From assembly GCA_032073245.1 (NCBI GenBank), contig DAMANX010000027.1, positions 1 through 64,000 on the forward strand: a DNA stretch of 64,000 bases. The letters are read 5' to 3'. The position numbers and the translations under genes were made by a program. The notes under the pieces were generated by a model that searched no databases, was not told the DNA's origin, and was given only the letters and a program-made list of their open reading frames with translations. Position 1 is the stretch's first letter; every line of letters begins with the position of its first letter. This document shows positions 19,244 to 28,659 of the stretch, one piece after another. Source of the stretch: QVMG01 sp032073245 (GTDB taxonomy: Bacteria; Bacteroidota; Bacteroidia; Bacteroidales; Tannerellaceae).

Positions 19244-21334
19244 TTATTCTTTCAACCACTTATCCAACCATCTGAAGAATACCCGTTGGAAAAGAACACC
19301 ATTCTGTGGTTGCAATATCCAATGGTTCTCATCCGGATAAACAAGCATTTCCGCTGGTACTCCATTCAGTTTAGCAGCATTAAAAGCGCCTAATCCCTGA
19401 GAGATAGGTACACGATAATCCATTTCTCCATGAGTAACAAGGATCGGAGTATCCCATTTATCTACAAATCGATGGGGAGATGTTGCAAAAGTGCGTTGAG
19501 CGATCTTATTATTCTTATCCCAATATGGCCCACCCATATCCCAGTTAGCAAACCACATTTCTTCTGTTTCCAGATATTGTTGCTCTAAATTGAAGATTCC
19601 TGCATGAGCTACAAAAGCTTTGAAACGTTTTTCATGATGACCGGCTAACCAATAAACAGAGAATCCACCATAACTGGCACCTACAGCCCCTAAACGATTT
19701 TCATCGATATATGGTTCTTTTGCCATCTCATCGATTGCAGAAAGATAATCCTTCATATTCTGTCCGCCATAATCTCCGCTGATCTGTTCCAGCCATTCTT
19801 GGCCAAATCCCGGTAAACCACGACGATTGGGAGCTACAATAATATAATCGTTAGCGGCCATAATCTGGTAGTTCCACCGATAACTCCAATTCTGGCTAAT
19901 CATATTCTGCGGCCCACCTACACAATAAAGAAGAGCCGGATATTTTTTATTCGGATCAAAGTTGGGTGGATAAATAATCCAGGTAAGCATATCTTTTCCG
20001 TCTGTTGTCTTTATGCAACGGGGTACACTCTTACCTACTGTTAACCGATCAAATATCTCTTTATTCTCAAAGCTGATTTCTGTGGCTTCGCCAGTAGTTG
20101 TATCAATAGAGAATACTTCAGTAGGCTTCTCCATAGACTGTCGAAGAGCTACCATATTACCTCCGGCAGAATCAAAAGATACATAATCATATTGGCCCTG
20201 GGTTACCTGACGCAATTGTTTGTTCAGACCTATTCCCCAAATATGTTTTGTACCTTCTTTACTTGCAATGAAACCAATAGCCTGACTACTCGGATGCCAC
20301 TGAAGAGCTTCTGCATTATAATCGAAATCTGAAGTCAAATAAGTTTTTTTACCACTCACAAGATTAGCTACAAAAAGACGATGTTTGTCTGACTCATAAC
20401 CATCCCTTTCCTGACTTATCCAGGCAATATACTGTCCATCAGGTGAGAATGTAGGTTGCGTATCATACCCCATCATTCCTTCTGTTAGATTATATGTTTG
20501 TTTTGTATCTATATTATAGATGTAAATATCAGAATTTGTAGAAAGCGAATATTCTACACCTGTTTTCTTACGGCTGGCATAAGCTATTTGTTTTCCATCG
20601 GCACTCCATGCAAAATCCTCAATTCCATTGGAAGGCTTCATTGGAGCTTCAAAAGGTTCTCCAGCCATAATATCCGTGGCCTCTCCCATTTTACCATCCC
20701 ATGCGATTGAAGCCACATAAGGATGAGGTATTGTTTCAACCCATTCATCCCAATGTTTATACATCAAGTCATCTACAATACGTCCCGTAGCTTTAGGCAG
20801 ATCAGGATAAACATCAGTAGCCCGTTGTCCGTATTTTATATCACTATAGAATACAACTTTCGTTTCATCCGGTGAAAGAAGAAACTCATTTATTCCTCCA
20901 TCAAAACTGCTCACCTGTCGACGACTGGAACCGTCTGCATTCATCACCCATATCTGTCCTCCCGTGAGAAAAGCGATTTGCGCTCCTCCATTGATCCACA
21001 CTGCATTATTTTCACTTTGAGGCGTTTGAGTAATTTGCTTTTTATCGCTTCCATCAATATTTACAACAAACAACTCACGATTTCCTTTATTTTGCTCAAT
21101 ACTCATAAAGGTAACTCCATATAAAACTTTAGTTCCATCAGGAGAAAGTTTTGCATCACTGACACGTGACAAGCTCTGTAATACTTCCGCTGTTAAAACG
21201 CCATTTGGAATGCTAACTTCTGCACGTCCGATCAACGGAGCCTGTTCCTTTTCCTGCTTTTGTGAAGACTCCTGTGTACAGGCGCCAAGTAATACGGATG
21301 CTGCCATAACCATTGTTCCAATAGATTTATTCAT
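19244..21334 (-). CDS. S9-family prolyl oligopeptidase, DPP5-like lipoprotein
   Basis: A 696-residue dipeptidyl-peptidase. Lipobox VLLGAC gives lipidated C19, so it is membrane-anchored, probably facing the periplasm. An N-terminal WD40/TolB-like propeller (about 45-400: LSPDGTKVLYGV, WSADGKQIAYASR, FSPDGQYIAWISQ) precedes an alpha/beta-hydrolase domain. The nucleophile is S554 in GASYGG, with the acid in HGEMDYRVP and the histidine in DENHWI. The family releases dipeptides from peptides, an important nutrient route in asaccharolytic relatives such as Porphyromonas. It stands alone, divergent from the SPOR lipoprotein gene, with no visible tie to the PUL. Confidence 0.93.
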   Translation of the reverse strand: MNKSIGTMVMAASVLLGACTQESSQKQEKEQAPLIGRAEVSIPNGVLTAEVLQSLSRVSDAKLSPDGTKVLYGVTFMSIEQNKGNRELFVVNIDGSDKKQITQTPQSENNAVWINGGAQIAFLTGGQIWVMNADGSSRRQVSSFDGGINEFLLSPDETKVVFYSDIKYGQRATDVYPDLPKATGRIVDDLMYKHWDEWVETIPHPYVASIAWDGKMGEATDIMAGEPFEAPMKPSNGIEDFAWSADGKQIAYASRKKTGVEYSLSTNSDIYIYNIDTKQTYNLTEGMMGYDTQPTFSPDGQYIAWISQERDGYESDKHRLFVANLVSGKKTYLTSDFDYNAEALQWHPSSQAIGFIASKEGTKHIWGIGLNKQLRQVTQGQYDYVSFDSAGGNMVALRQSMEKPTEVFSIDTTTGEATEISFENKEIFDRLTVGKSVPRCIKTTDGKDMLTWIIYPPNFDPNKKYPALLYCVGGPQNMISQNWSYRWNYQIMAANDYIIVAPNRRGLPGFGQEWLEQISGDYGGQNMKDYLSAIDEMAKEPYIDENRLGAVGASYGGFSVYWLAGHHEKRFKAFVAHAGIFNLEQQYLETEEMWFANWDMGGPYWDKNNKIAQRTFATSPHRFVDKWDTPILVTHGEMDYRVPISQGLGAFNAAKLNGVPAEMLVYPDENHWILQPQNGVLFQRVFFRWLDKWLKE

Positions 21335-21385
21335 GTGCGTTAGGATATATTAAGTTATGCCTGCGAAATTAGTAAAATTTATTCA

Positions 21386-21393
21386 TATCTTTG
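21386..21393 (+). promoter_or_regulatory. -7 promoter box of the SPOR lipoprotein gene
   Basis: TATCTTTG, a perfect TAnnTTTG match, 25 bp before the ATG at 21419 in the divergent intergenic region. Confidence 0.6.
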
Positions 21394-21418
21394 CGCAACA
21401 AATTAAAGATCTGACAGT

Positions 21419-21904
21419 ATGAATAAGATTTGTTTATTAGGAGCCGCAGTTTGTATGGTATTCATATTCGGTTCATGTAAACCTAAACAGAGCGCGTATA
21501 AAGCTGCTTACGAACAGGCAAAAGAGAGAGAAATGTCTCAACCGACAGAAGTAATAGTGGTTGAAGAAGAAGTGGTAGAAGTAGCTCCGGTTGCAAAACC
21601 GCGTGTTAATGAAGCCACACGTACAGAACGAATTAACCCGGCACAAGGTGAAGACGCAAGCCGTTTGAAACGTTATAGCGTAGTGATTGGTAGTTTCCAA
21701 CAACCAACAAATGCTTATTCACTTAAGAGTCGCATGGAAGGTGATGGATATAGTGTTGTTTTGGGTGAAAACGAACAAGGTATGTTACGCGTGATCGTTG
21801 CCAGCTTTGAAGATAAAAATCAGGCAGCAGACAGTCGTGATGCTTTCAAACAGAAATATGCTCCAAACTTCCAGGATGCCTGGTTGTTGGAACGTGCTTA
21901 TTAA
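21419..21904 (+). CDS. SPOR-domain lipoprotein
   Basis: A 161-residue lipoprotein with lipobox FGSC (C20). A flexible middle (about 25-80), rich in glutamate and valine, leads to a C-terminal SPOR domain (about 84-161: YSVVIGSFQQPTNAYSLK, MLRVIVASFEDKNQAADSR). SPOR domains bind denuded peptidoglycan at the division septum, so a role in cell-wall remodelling or division is likely. It is a single gene with its own promoter box and terminator. Confidence 0.92.
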   Translation: MNKICLLGAAVCMVFIFGSCKPKQSAYKAAYEQAKEREMSQPTEVIVVEEEVVEVAPVAKPRVNEATRTERINPAQGEDASRLKRYSVVIGSFQQPTNAYSLKSRMEGDGYSVVLGENEQGMLRVIVASFEDKNQAADSRDAFKQKYAPNFQDAWLLERAY

Positions 21905-21933
21905 GTATTTACAAGATATTCCCATTAAGGGTT

Positions 21934-21968
21934 AAAAGGAAGGGCCGGAAGTCTCTTCCTTTTTTATT
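21934..21968 (+). terminator. Terminator of the SPOR lipoprotein gene
   Basis: AAAAGGAAG (21934-21942) pairs with CTTCCTTTT (21955-21963), followed by more T residues. Confidence 0.75.
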
Positions 21969-22293
21969 TTGGAATAGTCGTGGTTACATTCTGATCATAA
22001 CCATGCTAAAGTCCTATCATGGTCATGCCTATCTACAACCTTGACCATATTCAGCAGTAATCATGAGCATAATGAAAAACAATCATTACCATGATAAAGA
22101 AAGTTTCAAATAGTTTAAAATTTGAAGATAAATTTTCAACACGGAGACACAGAGAACACAGAGTTGTTTTATTTGATTTTTAATATATTAATCTCCGTGT
22201 GCTCCGTGTCTCCGTGTTGAAAAAAATATTTAAATATTCCTCGATTTGAATACCCTCTCAAGCGTTTACTTCAAATTTTCTTTGGATTAGAGC
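21969..22293. other. Non-coding stretch with ATGGT/ACCAT-rich segment
   Basis: No gene is visible. The left half (about 21975-22095) holds repeated short words such as ATAACCATG, CATGGTCATG, GACCAT and TACCATGAT in both orientations. The right half is the palindromic repeat copy B. The long stem of copy B may also end transcription of the minus-strand MBOAT operon, which has no other terminator here. Confidence 0.45.
22113..22251 (-). repeat. MITE-like palindromic repeat, copy B (inverted)
   Basis: Reverse complement of copy A at 161-298. Arms are at 22135-22163 and 22193-22221. The roughly 100-bp core is identical to copy A, and the flanks differ at about three positions. The pair is therefore recent or kept alike by gene conversion. 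Confidence 0.85.
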
Positions 22294-23895
22294 TTAAAAC
22301 TGGAAATAGATAAACGGTTGAACTCCAGCACTCTTGAATTGAATAACAATAAAGATAAGGATTACCAGCATCAAAGCCTGGATAAATAAAGGAGAACGTG
22401 TAACCAGATTTTGGGCAGCTAAATCCAGACGTTTAGGTGTAAAATGGAGTATATAGCCTAAAAGCATCATGAAAAAGACACCTTTATAACCTGTTATAAA
22501 TTGTGTAAAGACCTCGGGATGAAAGTTTGTAAATATCTGGCTGATCACTTGTCCGGCTGTTTGCATTGAATCCGCACGGAATAAAATCCAGTCCAGACAG
22601 ACTAAATGGAAAGTAAAAATAACTCCTAACACTCTTCGCCAGGGCTTCATTTCACTTCCAACTTTTTTGAAACTTGGGAATCGTCCCATTATAAATTTAT
22701 GTACTGCCAATGCCGTTCCATGAAGTCCTCCCCAAATCACAAAATTCATAGAGGCGCCATGCCATAACCCTCCTAGCAGCATTGTTATGAACAAATTCAG
22801 GTATTGTCGCTTCTTACCTTTTCTGTTTCCTCCTAAAGAAATATATAGATAATCTTTCAGCCAAGAAGATAATGATATATGCCATCGGCGCCAAAACTCC
22901 GTAATAGTAGCTGATTGATAGGGTGCATCAAAGTTGATATTAAACCGGAAGCCCAATAATAAAGCAATACCGATTGCCATATCGGAGTAGCCCGAAAAAT
23001 CACAATATATTTGTAATGCATACCCATAGACACCCATCAGATTTTCCAATCCGGTATAAAGTAAAGGTGCATCAAAAATACGATCTACAAAATTCATACT
23101 GATATAATCAGATATAACAGCCTTCTTAAACAAACCACAAAATACAAGGAAAAGACCTTCCCCAAATTCTGTCTTCGTTACCTTTAGCGGCTTGAACATT
23201 TGAGGAATAAAGTCGCGCGCACGAACGATAGGCCCTGCTACAAGCTGCGGAAAGAAAGACACATAAAAAACATAATCTATCCATCGTGTCAAGGGTTGTA
23301 ACTTTCCACGATACGTGTCGATTACATAACTCAAGCTTTGAAATGTAAAGAAAGAAATTCCTACGGGAAGAAATATATCAAAATGGAAAGTCATTGTCTC
23401 TTCCCATTCGTGAATACCTAATAAATGACCGAGCTGATTGGTCAGGGATACGCCTAAATCATACAGAAAATTAAAGTATTTGAAGTAAGCAAGCATTCCA
23501 AGATTGATGAACAAGCTTAATACAACCAATAGTTTTTTCTTATTCATGCTGGAAATATGGGTGATAGCCTGTGCAATAAAAAAGTCTGAAGTTGCCGTAC
23601 AAAGCAAGAGGATAAACCATAACCCACTGCTTTTATAATAGAAATAAAGAGAAAAAAGAGTCACATATATAAATCGTGCCAGCGTATGCTTACGTAAGGA
23701 CATATATATGATAAGGAATCCTATGAATAGAAAAAAGAATAAACCGCTGCTAAACAGCATGGGAGACTCCCGGTGATAAACAAACAGATCACCTAACTTC
23801 TCGGCGGAGAACTGGAAATTATCCGGTGATAAGAGGTTGCTCAGCCATTGCTTTACACCTTGAAATAAGTCTGATATATTTGTTTGTATCTCCAT
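22294..23895 (-). CDS. MBOAT-family membrane O-acyltransferase (AlgI-like)
   Basis: A 533-residue protein with about ten hydrophobic segments. MBOAT/AlgI signs are TITEFWRRWHISLSSWLKDY, LYISLGGNRKGKKR, DFSGYSDMAIGIALLLGF and the catalytic histidine in GGLWHGASMNF. These proteins pass an acyl group, usually acetyl, across the inner membrane to an extracytoplasmic acceptor, often with an SGNH partner. Two SGNH genes lie directly upstream (16-bp gap and an overlap), so the three likely form one O-acetylation machine for a surface polysaccharide or peptidoglycan. The acceptor is unknown. Confidence 0.93.
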   Translation of the reverse strand: MEIQTNISDLFQGVKQWLSNLLSPDNFQFSAEKLGDLFVYHRESPMLFSSGLFFFLFIGFLIIYMSLRKHTLARFIYVTLFSLYFYYKSSGLWFILLLCTATSDFFIAQAITHISSMNKKKLLVVLSLFINLGMLAYFKYFNFLYDLGVSLTNQLGHLLGIHEWEETMTFHFDIFLPVGISFFTFQSLSYVIDTYRGKLQPLTRWIDYVFYVSFFPQLVAGPIVRARDFIPQMFKPLKVTKTEFGEGLFLVFCGLFKKAVISDYISMNFVDRIFDAPLLYTGLENLMGVYGYALQIYCDFSGYSDMAIGIALLLGFRFNINFDAPYQSATITEFWRRWHISLSSWLKDYLYISLGGNRKGKKRQYLNLFITMLLGGLWHGASMNFVIWGGLHGTALAVHKFIMGRFPSFKKVGSEMKPWRRVLGVIFTFHLVCLDWILFRADSMQTAGQVISQIFTNFHPEVFTQFITGYKGVFFMMLLGYILHFTPKRLDLAAQNLVTRSPLFIQALMLVILIFIVIQFKSAGVQPFIYFQF

Positions 23896-23911
23896 TTTTT
23901 ACAGCTTCCTG

Positions 23912-25294
23912 TTAGCGATGTGCTTCCAGATGTTCATTATATCGTTTCATCAATGCCCTGAAAAAAAGTTCAGCCTGATCATAATATCCTTCTTTGGTAA
24001 AATGAATCCGATCACGTCCCATCAGTTTATTATCGAACCATAAACGGGAAGAGTTCTTGCCACCTGTTACAGCAAAAAGATCCCAACACGCAATATTTTC
24101 TTCTTTCGCAAAACGAACAATTGAAGTTGCAGCCAGCTCACTGTTTTCATTTCTTACATATGTACGTTTCTTATTTACTGTCACCCGCTTATAACATTCC
24201 GGAGGAGTAGTAAGTAATAAGATTGTTTCAGGAAGATATTCTTTCACTAAAGCAATAAATGTACGTACCTGTCCGGTAAATTCCTGCGAATTGAAACGAC
24301 GACCGAACGTTTCATTTGTTCCCATTGAAATAATCAATAGAGAAGGTTTTAATAAGGCCAGTTGTCGGATATAGCCCGGATCTGTATAATTCACAAACAT
24401 GGAACTATTCACACCTACATTGTGATATAAAATACCTGGACCACCATTCGTCAGATTAAAACCAAAATAAGTATTTGTAAACGATGAAGCGGGTAGAAGT
24501 TCATCTGTGCCTTGTTTACGGCGAGTACTCTGTAATTGCAATGTATCTGTCAGGCATGAGACCACAAAAGTATCCGCCATAACACCTGGAACAATTGGTT
24601 TATTTGAAAAATTAGTTTTCACAGAATCTTTAAGAAAACCGGCGGGTAACATGGGCATAGACTTTTCACATCGATAAATGACCGCTTGATTAAACTCATA
24701 ACCGGCACCATTGACCGGCCCTATACTTATATCAAAATTCACTGAAGGAGAAACAGTTTGAATCCCAATACCTCCTACCCCAATAGGTGTTTTTTTATCT
24801 CGTTGAATACAACGTCCGGCAGTCCATTCACGAACAACAGAAGTAATATAATAATCATCCGGTTCATTCACCTTACTCAACTTTAAAGGAGCTATAAAAC
24901 CACGGCCTGCATTTCCAAAATATTCCTGCATACGTCGCATGACACGACCTGTGAGAAAACCGGCCTGGATATGTGAATCACCAACATGAACAATATTTAT
25001 AACCGTATCTTTTCTATCCAAAAGTGCATCTAAGCCAAAAAAGAAAGATTCCAAAGAATAACTATGATCAGTAATAATACAAAGCGAATCAATCACCGGA
25101 ATAGTGGTTAACGGAAGAGAATCCAATGGAATAGGCTTACGTTGGTGAAGATGAAAAAAATCATTCTCTGCCAATGATATATCCTTGACCCCGGCTTTGA
25201 TTATTCCCCTATTTATACCTGGAAAGAATAATATCGCAAATCCGATACTGAGTAATAGAATAATACTAATTAAGTGCCTTTTCCGCTTCATCAT
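23912..25294 (-). CDS. SGNH/GDSL-type acyltransferase or esterase, membrane-anchored
   Basis: About 460 residues starting at one of two adjacent ATGs (25294 or 25291). A longer TTG start at 25309 is less likely. An N-terminal hydrophobic segment (LISIILLLSIGFAILFFPG) anchors it outside the membrane. SGNH blocks are visible: nucleophile serine in VHVGDSHIQAG, ISMGTNETFG (block III), and the Asp-x-x-His dyad in GRDRIHFTKEGYY. The start overlaps the end of the upstream SGNH gene by about 29 bp, which suggests translational coupling. Within the cassette it would take the acyl group from the MBOAT protein, or remove it from the glycan. Confidence 0.87.
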   Translation of the reverse strand: MMKRKRHLISIILLLSIGFAILFFPGINRGIIKAGVKDISLAENDFFHLHQRKPIPLDSLPLTTIPVIDSLCIITDHSYSLESFFFGLDALLDRKDTVINIVHVGDSHIQAGFLTGRVMRRMQEYFGNAGRGFIAPLKLSKVNEPDDYYITSVVREWTAGRCIQRDKKTPIGVGGIGIQTVSPSVNFDISIGPVNGAGYEFNQAVIYRCEKSMPMLPAGFLKDSVKTNFSNKPIVPGVMADTFVVSCLTDTLQLQSTRRKQGTDELLPASSFTNTYFGFNLTNGGPGILYHNVGVNSSMFVNYTDPGYIRQLALLKPSLLIISMGTNETFGRRFNSQEFTGQVRTFIALVKEYLPETILLLTTPPECYKRVTVNKKRTYVRNENSELAATSIVRFAKEENIACWDLFAVTGGKNSSRLWFDNKLMGRDRIHFTKEGYYDQAELFFRALMKRYNEHLEAHR

Positions 25295-26714
25295 AAAATT
25301 CCTTTTCAAGTAGTAACGTCTTCATCAAAGCATTAGCCAATTCCTTTCCTCCTCTGAAACTAAAATGTGTATAATCCTTGCTGGCCCAGTTATTTTCCAC
25401 ATATCGAACCATACTATTCTCACCTCCCATAGCTCCAAACATATTCCAGAAAGGAATAGCAGCCCGTCGTGCAATTTGCCGTTGTGCCTGTAACATGGCC
25501 AATACTTCAGGCATAGTTTCAAATTGTCCATCTACCTGATGGCTACGATCCGTTACACTTAATAAAAGGATATCGCTTTCGGGAAAACATTCCTTTATAT
25601 GTTGAATAACCTGTATCATGCGCTGGCGGTACCAGCTATAATCCAACATATCTTCACTAACCACATTTAGTCCATATTGCAAAATAATCAGATCATAAGG
25701 ACGAACAGCTGTAAGCTCTTTACATCTCTCTTTATCAAGTCTTTCAAGTATCATACCTGAATTACCACGTAAAGAAAAATTATCAACTACGACACCCGAC
25801 AGATCTTCCAACGCAACACCCAAAGCGCTAAAGCCTTCAGTATCCGTAAATGTATAGGAAGCTTCTGTTATTATTCCCTCGGATATATTTTGAGTTATCT
25901 TTTGTGCTGGAGGTAGTACACGACTAATTGTATCCCCCATACCATTTAGCACTAATTGCATACGTGTTTTTTGATTGCTTTCATACAATAGTGTTACAGA
26001 ATTTACTTCCGGTAATTCAGGGTAACGTCGCGTATTTTTCAAAAGTATGGTTGCCTTTTCTTTATTAGGTATAAATACTGTCCCAGGGAGTACATAACGA
26101 CGGGATTGATCAGTTAACATCGACCAGGTTTTCCATCCATCGGCTTTATGATCAATGGTTGGACGGAATTGAGCTGTCACAGACGTGACAGGAATAAATC
26201 CAACCCCTCTCCCACCAAATTCTTTTTGCATCGCCGAACGAAAGTCCGCTACCATTATATCTCCTTCTATAAAAGAGTCTCCCATAAATGCAATACGTAC
26301 CGGACGATCCATTTGCTTTCTTTTATCCAGAGTAGCAAAGAAACGTTTTAAACCAATATGGCCAGAAGTATAATCTTCTATTCTAACTCCTTCCGAATCC
26401 GCACCAGCAGTAGTATAAATTGCATTATAAAGAGAGTCTCGTTGGGACAATAAGACAGAATCAATTTCTGGTATTTGTGTGATAGCTTCACGGGTTGTAA
26501 GCGTATCAATATCCATAGTATCTGTTTGGGCCAGTAATAGTTTTATGGAATCCAACGAAGCTCTTTCCGGTTTGATACGTATATCAGAAAGCAAATCCAC
26601 TTTCTTTATTTTGTATCCAAAAACCTCATCTGGCAATCCATACAAAGCGAAGCACATAACCATCGTTAATAACAGAACAGCTAATAGCCTCCCTAAATAA
26701 TTATCTTTCTTCAT
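25266..26714 (-). CDS. Second SGNH/GDSL-type protein of the O-acylation cassette
   Basis: A 482-residue protein with an N-terminal membrane segment (LLAVLLLTMVMCFALYGLP). Residues about 30-140 look like a spacer. The SGNH domain carries IAFMGDSFIEGDIM (nucleophile Ser), LQYGLNVVSEDM (block III) and SKDYTHFSFRGGKEL with the Asp/His pair. It resembles the next gene in layout but is clearly diverged. It is first in the minus-strand operon, with a -7 box 20 bp upstream. Two different SGNH partners for one MBOAT suggest two acceptors, or transfer plus removal; this is inference. Confidence 0.85.
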   Translation of the reverse strand: MKKDNYLGRLLAVLLLTMVMCFALYGLPDEVFGYKIKKVDLLSDIRIKPERASLDSIKLLLAQTDTMDIDTLTTREAITQIPEIDSVLLSQRDSLYNAIYTTAGADSEGVRIEDYTSGHIGLKRFFATLDKRKQMDRPVRIAFMGDSFIEGDIMVADFRSAMQKEFGGRGVGFIPVTSVTAQFRPTIDHKADGWKTWSMLTDQSRRYVLPGTVFIPNKEKATILLKNTRRYPELPEVNSVTLLYESNQKTRMQLVLNGMGDTISRVLPPAQKITQNISEGIITEASYTFTDTEGFSALGVALEDLSGVVVDNFSLRGNSGMILERLDKERCKELTAVRPYDLIILQYGLNVVSEDMLDYSWYRQRMIQVIQHIKECFPESDILLLSVTDRSHQVDGQFETMPEVLAMLQAQRQIARRAAIPFWNMFGAMGGENSMVRYVENNWASKDYTHFSFRGGKELANALMKTLLLEKEFYDEAEKALN

Positions 26715-26733
26715 TTATTTCTCTTTCGAGGGG

Positions 26734-26741
26734 CAAAATTA
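26734..26741 (-). promoter_or_regulatory. -7 promoter box of the SGNH/MBOAT operon
   Basis: On the minus strand this reads TAATTTTG, matching TAnnTTTG, 20 bp before the ATG at 26714. Confidence 0.5.
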
Positions 26742-26890
26742 CATAAAATACTTATAAAACCATCCATTTTGAATTTTACCCTAAAAAATAAGGTGATCAG
26801 GAATATCGTGTTAAACCATTTTAGTCTATACTTGTTACTAAAAAGGATATATAATATATTTAAATACTCTGCCATTTTCAGAATATAACT

Positions 26891-27643
26891 ATGAATTATA
26901 TTATTTACATTTTAATCCTTTATATTTTAGCAACTATGAATTCATGTAATTATTCATCCAATCATGATAAATCCGCTGAGGAACTGAATGTTCCTTTAAA
27001 TCATGTTTTGAATAACAAAGTATTAACCGCGGAAGAACAGGCGCAATTAACTCCTCTGCAAGTATTAGAGATTCTAAAGTCAGGAAACCGTGAATTTGTA
27101 GAAGATAGGTTAACAATACGTAATAACACAGCCCGGGTACGAAATGCGGCATTAGGACAATATCCAAAAGCCGTAGTATTATCGTGCCTTGACTCCCGTG
27201 TACCGGTCGAAGATGTTTTTCATCGCGGTATAGGTGATATTTTTGTGGCCCGTGTTGCCGGTAATATTGTAAATGAAGACATTCTGGGTAGTCTGGAATA
27301 TGCCTGCAAAGTTTCAGGATCCAAACTTGTCCTGGTTTTAGGACATGAATATTGTGGAGCTATCACTTCTGCTATCAAAGGGGTTAAATTAGGTAATATA
27401 ACCAGTTTATTAGACAAAATACGTCCCGCTGTGGAAAAGGCTTCTTTAAGTTTTACAAGAGATACTTTATCGTACAATAATCCGGAATATGTGGAAGCGG
27501 TATGCTATAAGAATGTTGAATTGACAATCCAAGAGATTCGAGATAAAAGCCCTATTCTTAAAGAAATGGAAAATGCCGGAGATATTATGATTGTGGGCGG
27601 AGTATATGATATGGAAACCGGAATTGTTGATTTTATTAAATAA
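26891..27643 (+). CDS. Beta-class carbonic anhydrase with lipoprotein signal
   Basis: A 250-residue enzyme that interconverts CO2 and bicarbonate. The zinc ligands and dyad are present: C99, D101 and R103 in SCLDSRVP, and H152 and C155 in GHEYCGA. Most beta-type enzymes are cytoplasmic, but this one begins with a hydrophobic stretch and the lipobox-like ATMNSC (C19), so it is probably an envelope lipoprotein. It is a single gene, divergent from the SGNH operon. It might supply bicarbonate or buffer the periplasm; that is inference. Confidence 0.92.
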   Translation: MNYIIYILILYILATMNSCNYSSNHDKSAEELNVPLNHVLNNKVLTAEEQAQLTPLQVLEILKSGNREFVEDRLTIRNNTARVRNAALGQYPKAVVLSCLDSRVPVEDVFHRGIGDIFVARVAGNIVNEDILGSLEYACKVSGSKLVLVLGHEYCGAITSAIKGVKLGNITSLLDKIRPAVEKASLSFTRDTLSYNNPEYVEAVCYKNVELTIQEIRDKSPILKEMENAGDIMIVGGVYDMETGIVDFIK

Positions 27644-27735
27644 AACAGAAATAATCCAATCATGAACTGTGTGCAACAAAATTCATAACCTTGTTTGGTG
27701 ACTCTATATGTCTCTTTGACAATCATGCACATAAT

Positions 27736-27766
27736 AAAAAAGTAACCTGCAGTGGGTTACTTTTTT
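27736..27766. terminator. Bidirectional terminator
   Basis: An A run with GTAACC (27736-27747) pairs with GGTTAC and a T run (27755-27766). It separates the convergent carbonic anhydrase gene and the DUF6599-like gene. Confidence 0.8.
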
Positions 27767-27795
27767 ATTATCTTACCGGTTTGTTTTTTCCTTAT

Positions 27796-28647
27796 TTACA
27801 ATTTGTCTGCAATCAATTTAATCAAATCGGCAGCTTCTGTGGCATCTTCATTTTCTGAAAATATGCCGATAATGTATTGTCCTTTCCAAAAAGCAGGAAT
27901 ATCTCCATTGTATCTATCCTTTATTACTAAGAAACCTTCTGTGAAATCTATCGGTTGACGGGCAAATATATAGTATTTAGTTAGGGTATCTTTTGCTCCG
28001 TCAATAGTCTTACCATCTACCAAAAAAAGTTGAAAAGGTTTTCCTTCTTTATTGTATTTTGCAACATATACATTTTTCAAAAATTCATGGCCTATATAGT
28101 TTGCCGTGACATATGCTTCCGAATAAGGTAATTTATCTTCCTGTGGGAAGATCTGAAATACAGTAGGATAACTTGCACCCGGATCTATTTTTTTTGCCAA
28201 TTCCCCTCCTATTTTATGCATTACCGATTTCACATTTTCGGATGAATTTCCCCACATCTTTACATATATATTACCTGCAAAGAAAAAAAGACTAGCATTA
28301 TCACCTTGTGCTTCACCTCCAATCAAATAATGATCAAGTTCCGATGAACGTTCTGACGCATACATTCCAAATGCATCTTCGGGAGTGGCATGCCTATATA
28401 TTTGTAAGGTAATATAGTCTTTTCCTTTTTGATATTCTACACTTGTCATTTCACGGAAATTATTTTCCAAAAACAACGGTGCAGCACCATTAATGCGATC
28501 AAATAAGTTTTCCGGATTAAAAACTTCAACTTCTTCACCAATAGTCCAGTTTTCTACAACTGGCAACCACGATTTCAACTGTTCCGGAGTTTGGGCATTG
28601 GTTATATATGCCACAACACAAAATATAAAAACAAATAGATACTTCAT
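27796..28647 (-). CDS. Exported DUF6599-like protein
   Basis: A 283-residue protein with a clear signal peptide (MKYLFVFIFCVVAYITNAQ). The conserved style of FNPENLFDRINGAAPLFLE near the start and of QIYRHATPEDAFGMYASER and GNIYVKMWG resembles the DUF6599 family, from memory. The function is unknown. It lies 12 bp after the Tat-exported aldo/keto reductase and is surely co-transcribed, so a role as its periplasmic partner is possible. No metal-binding or catalytic motif can be named. Confidence 0.7.
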   Translation of the reverse strand: MKYLFVFIFCVVAYITNAQTPEQLKSWLPVVENWTIGEEVEVFNPENLFDRINGAAPLFLENNFREMTSVEYQKGKDYITLQIYRHATPEDAFGMYASERSSELDHYLIGGEAQGDNASLFFFAGNIYVKMWGNSSENVKSVMHKIGGELAKKIDPGASYPTVFQIFPQEDKLPYSEAYVTANYIGHEFLKNVYVAKYNKEGKPFQLFLVDGKTIDGAKDTLTKYYIFARQPIDFTEGFLVIKDRYNGDIPAFWKGQYIIGIFSENEDATEAADLIKLIADKL

Positions 28648-28659
28648 ATATATAAATTG

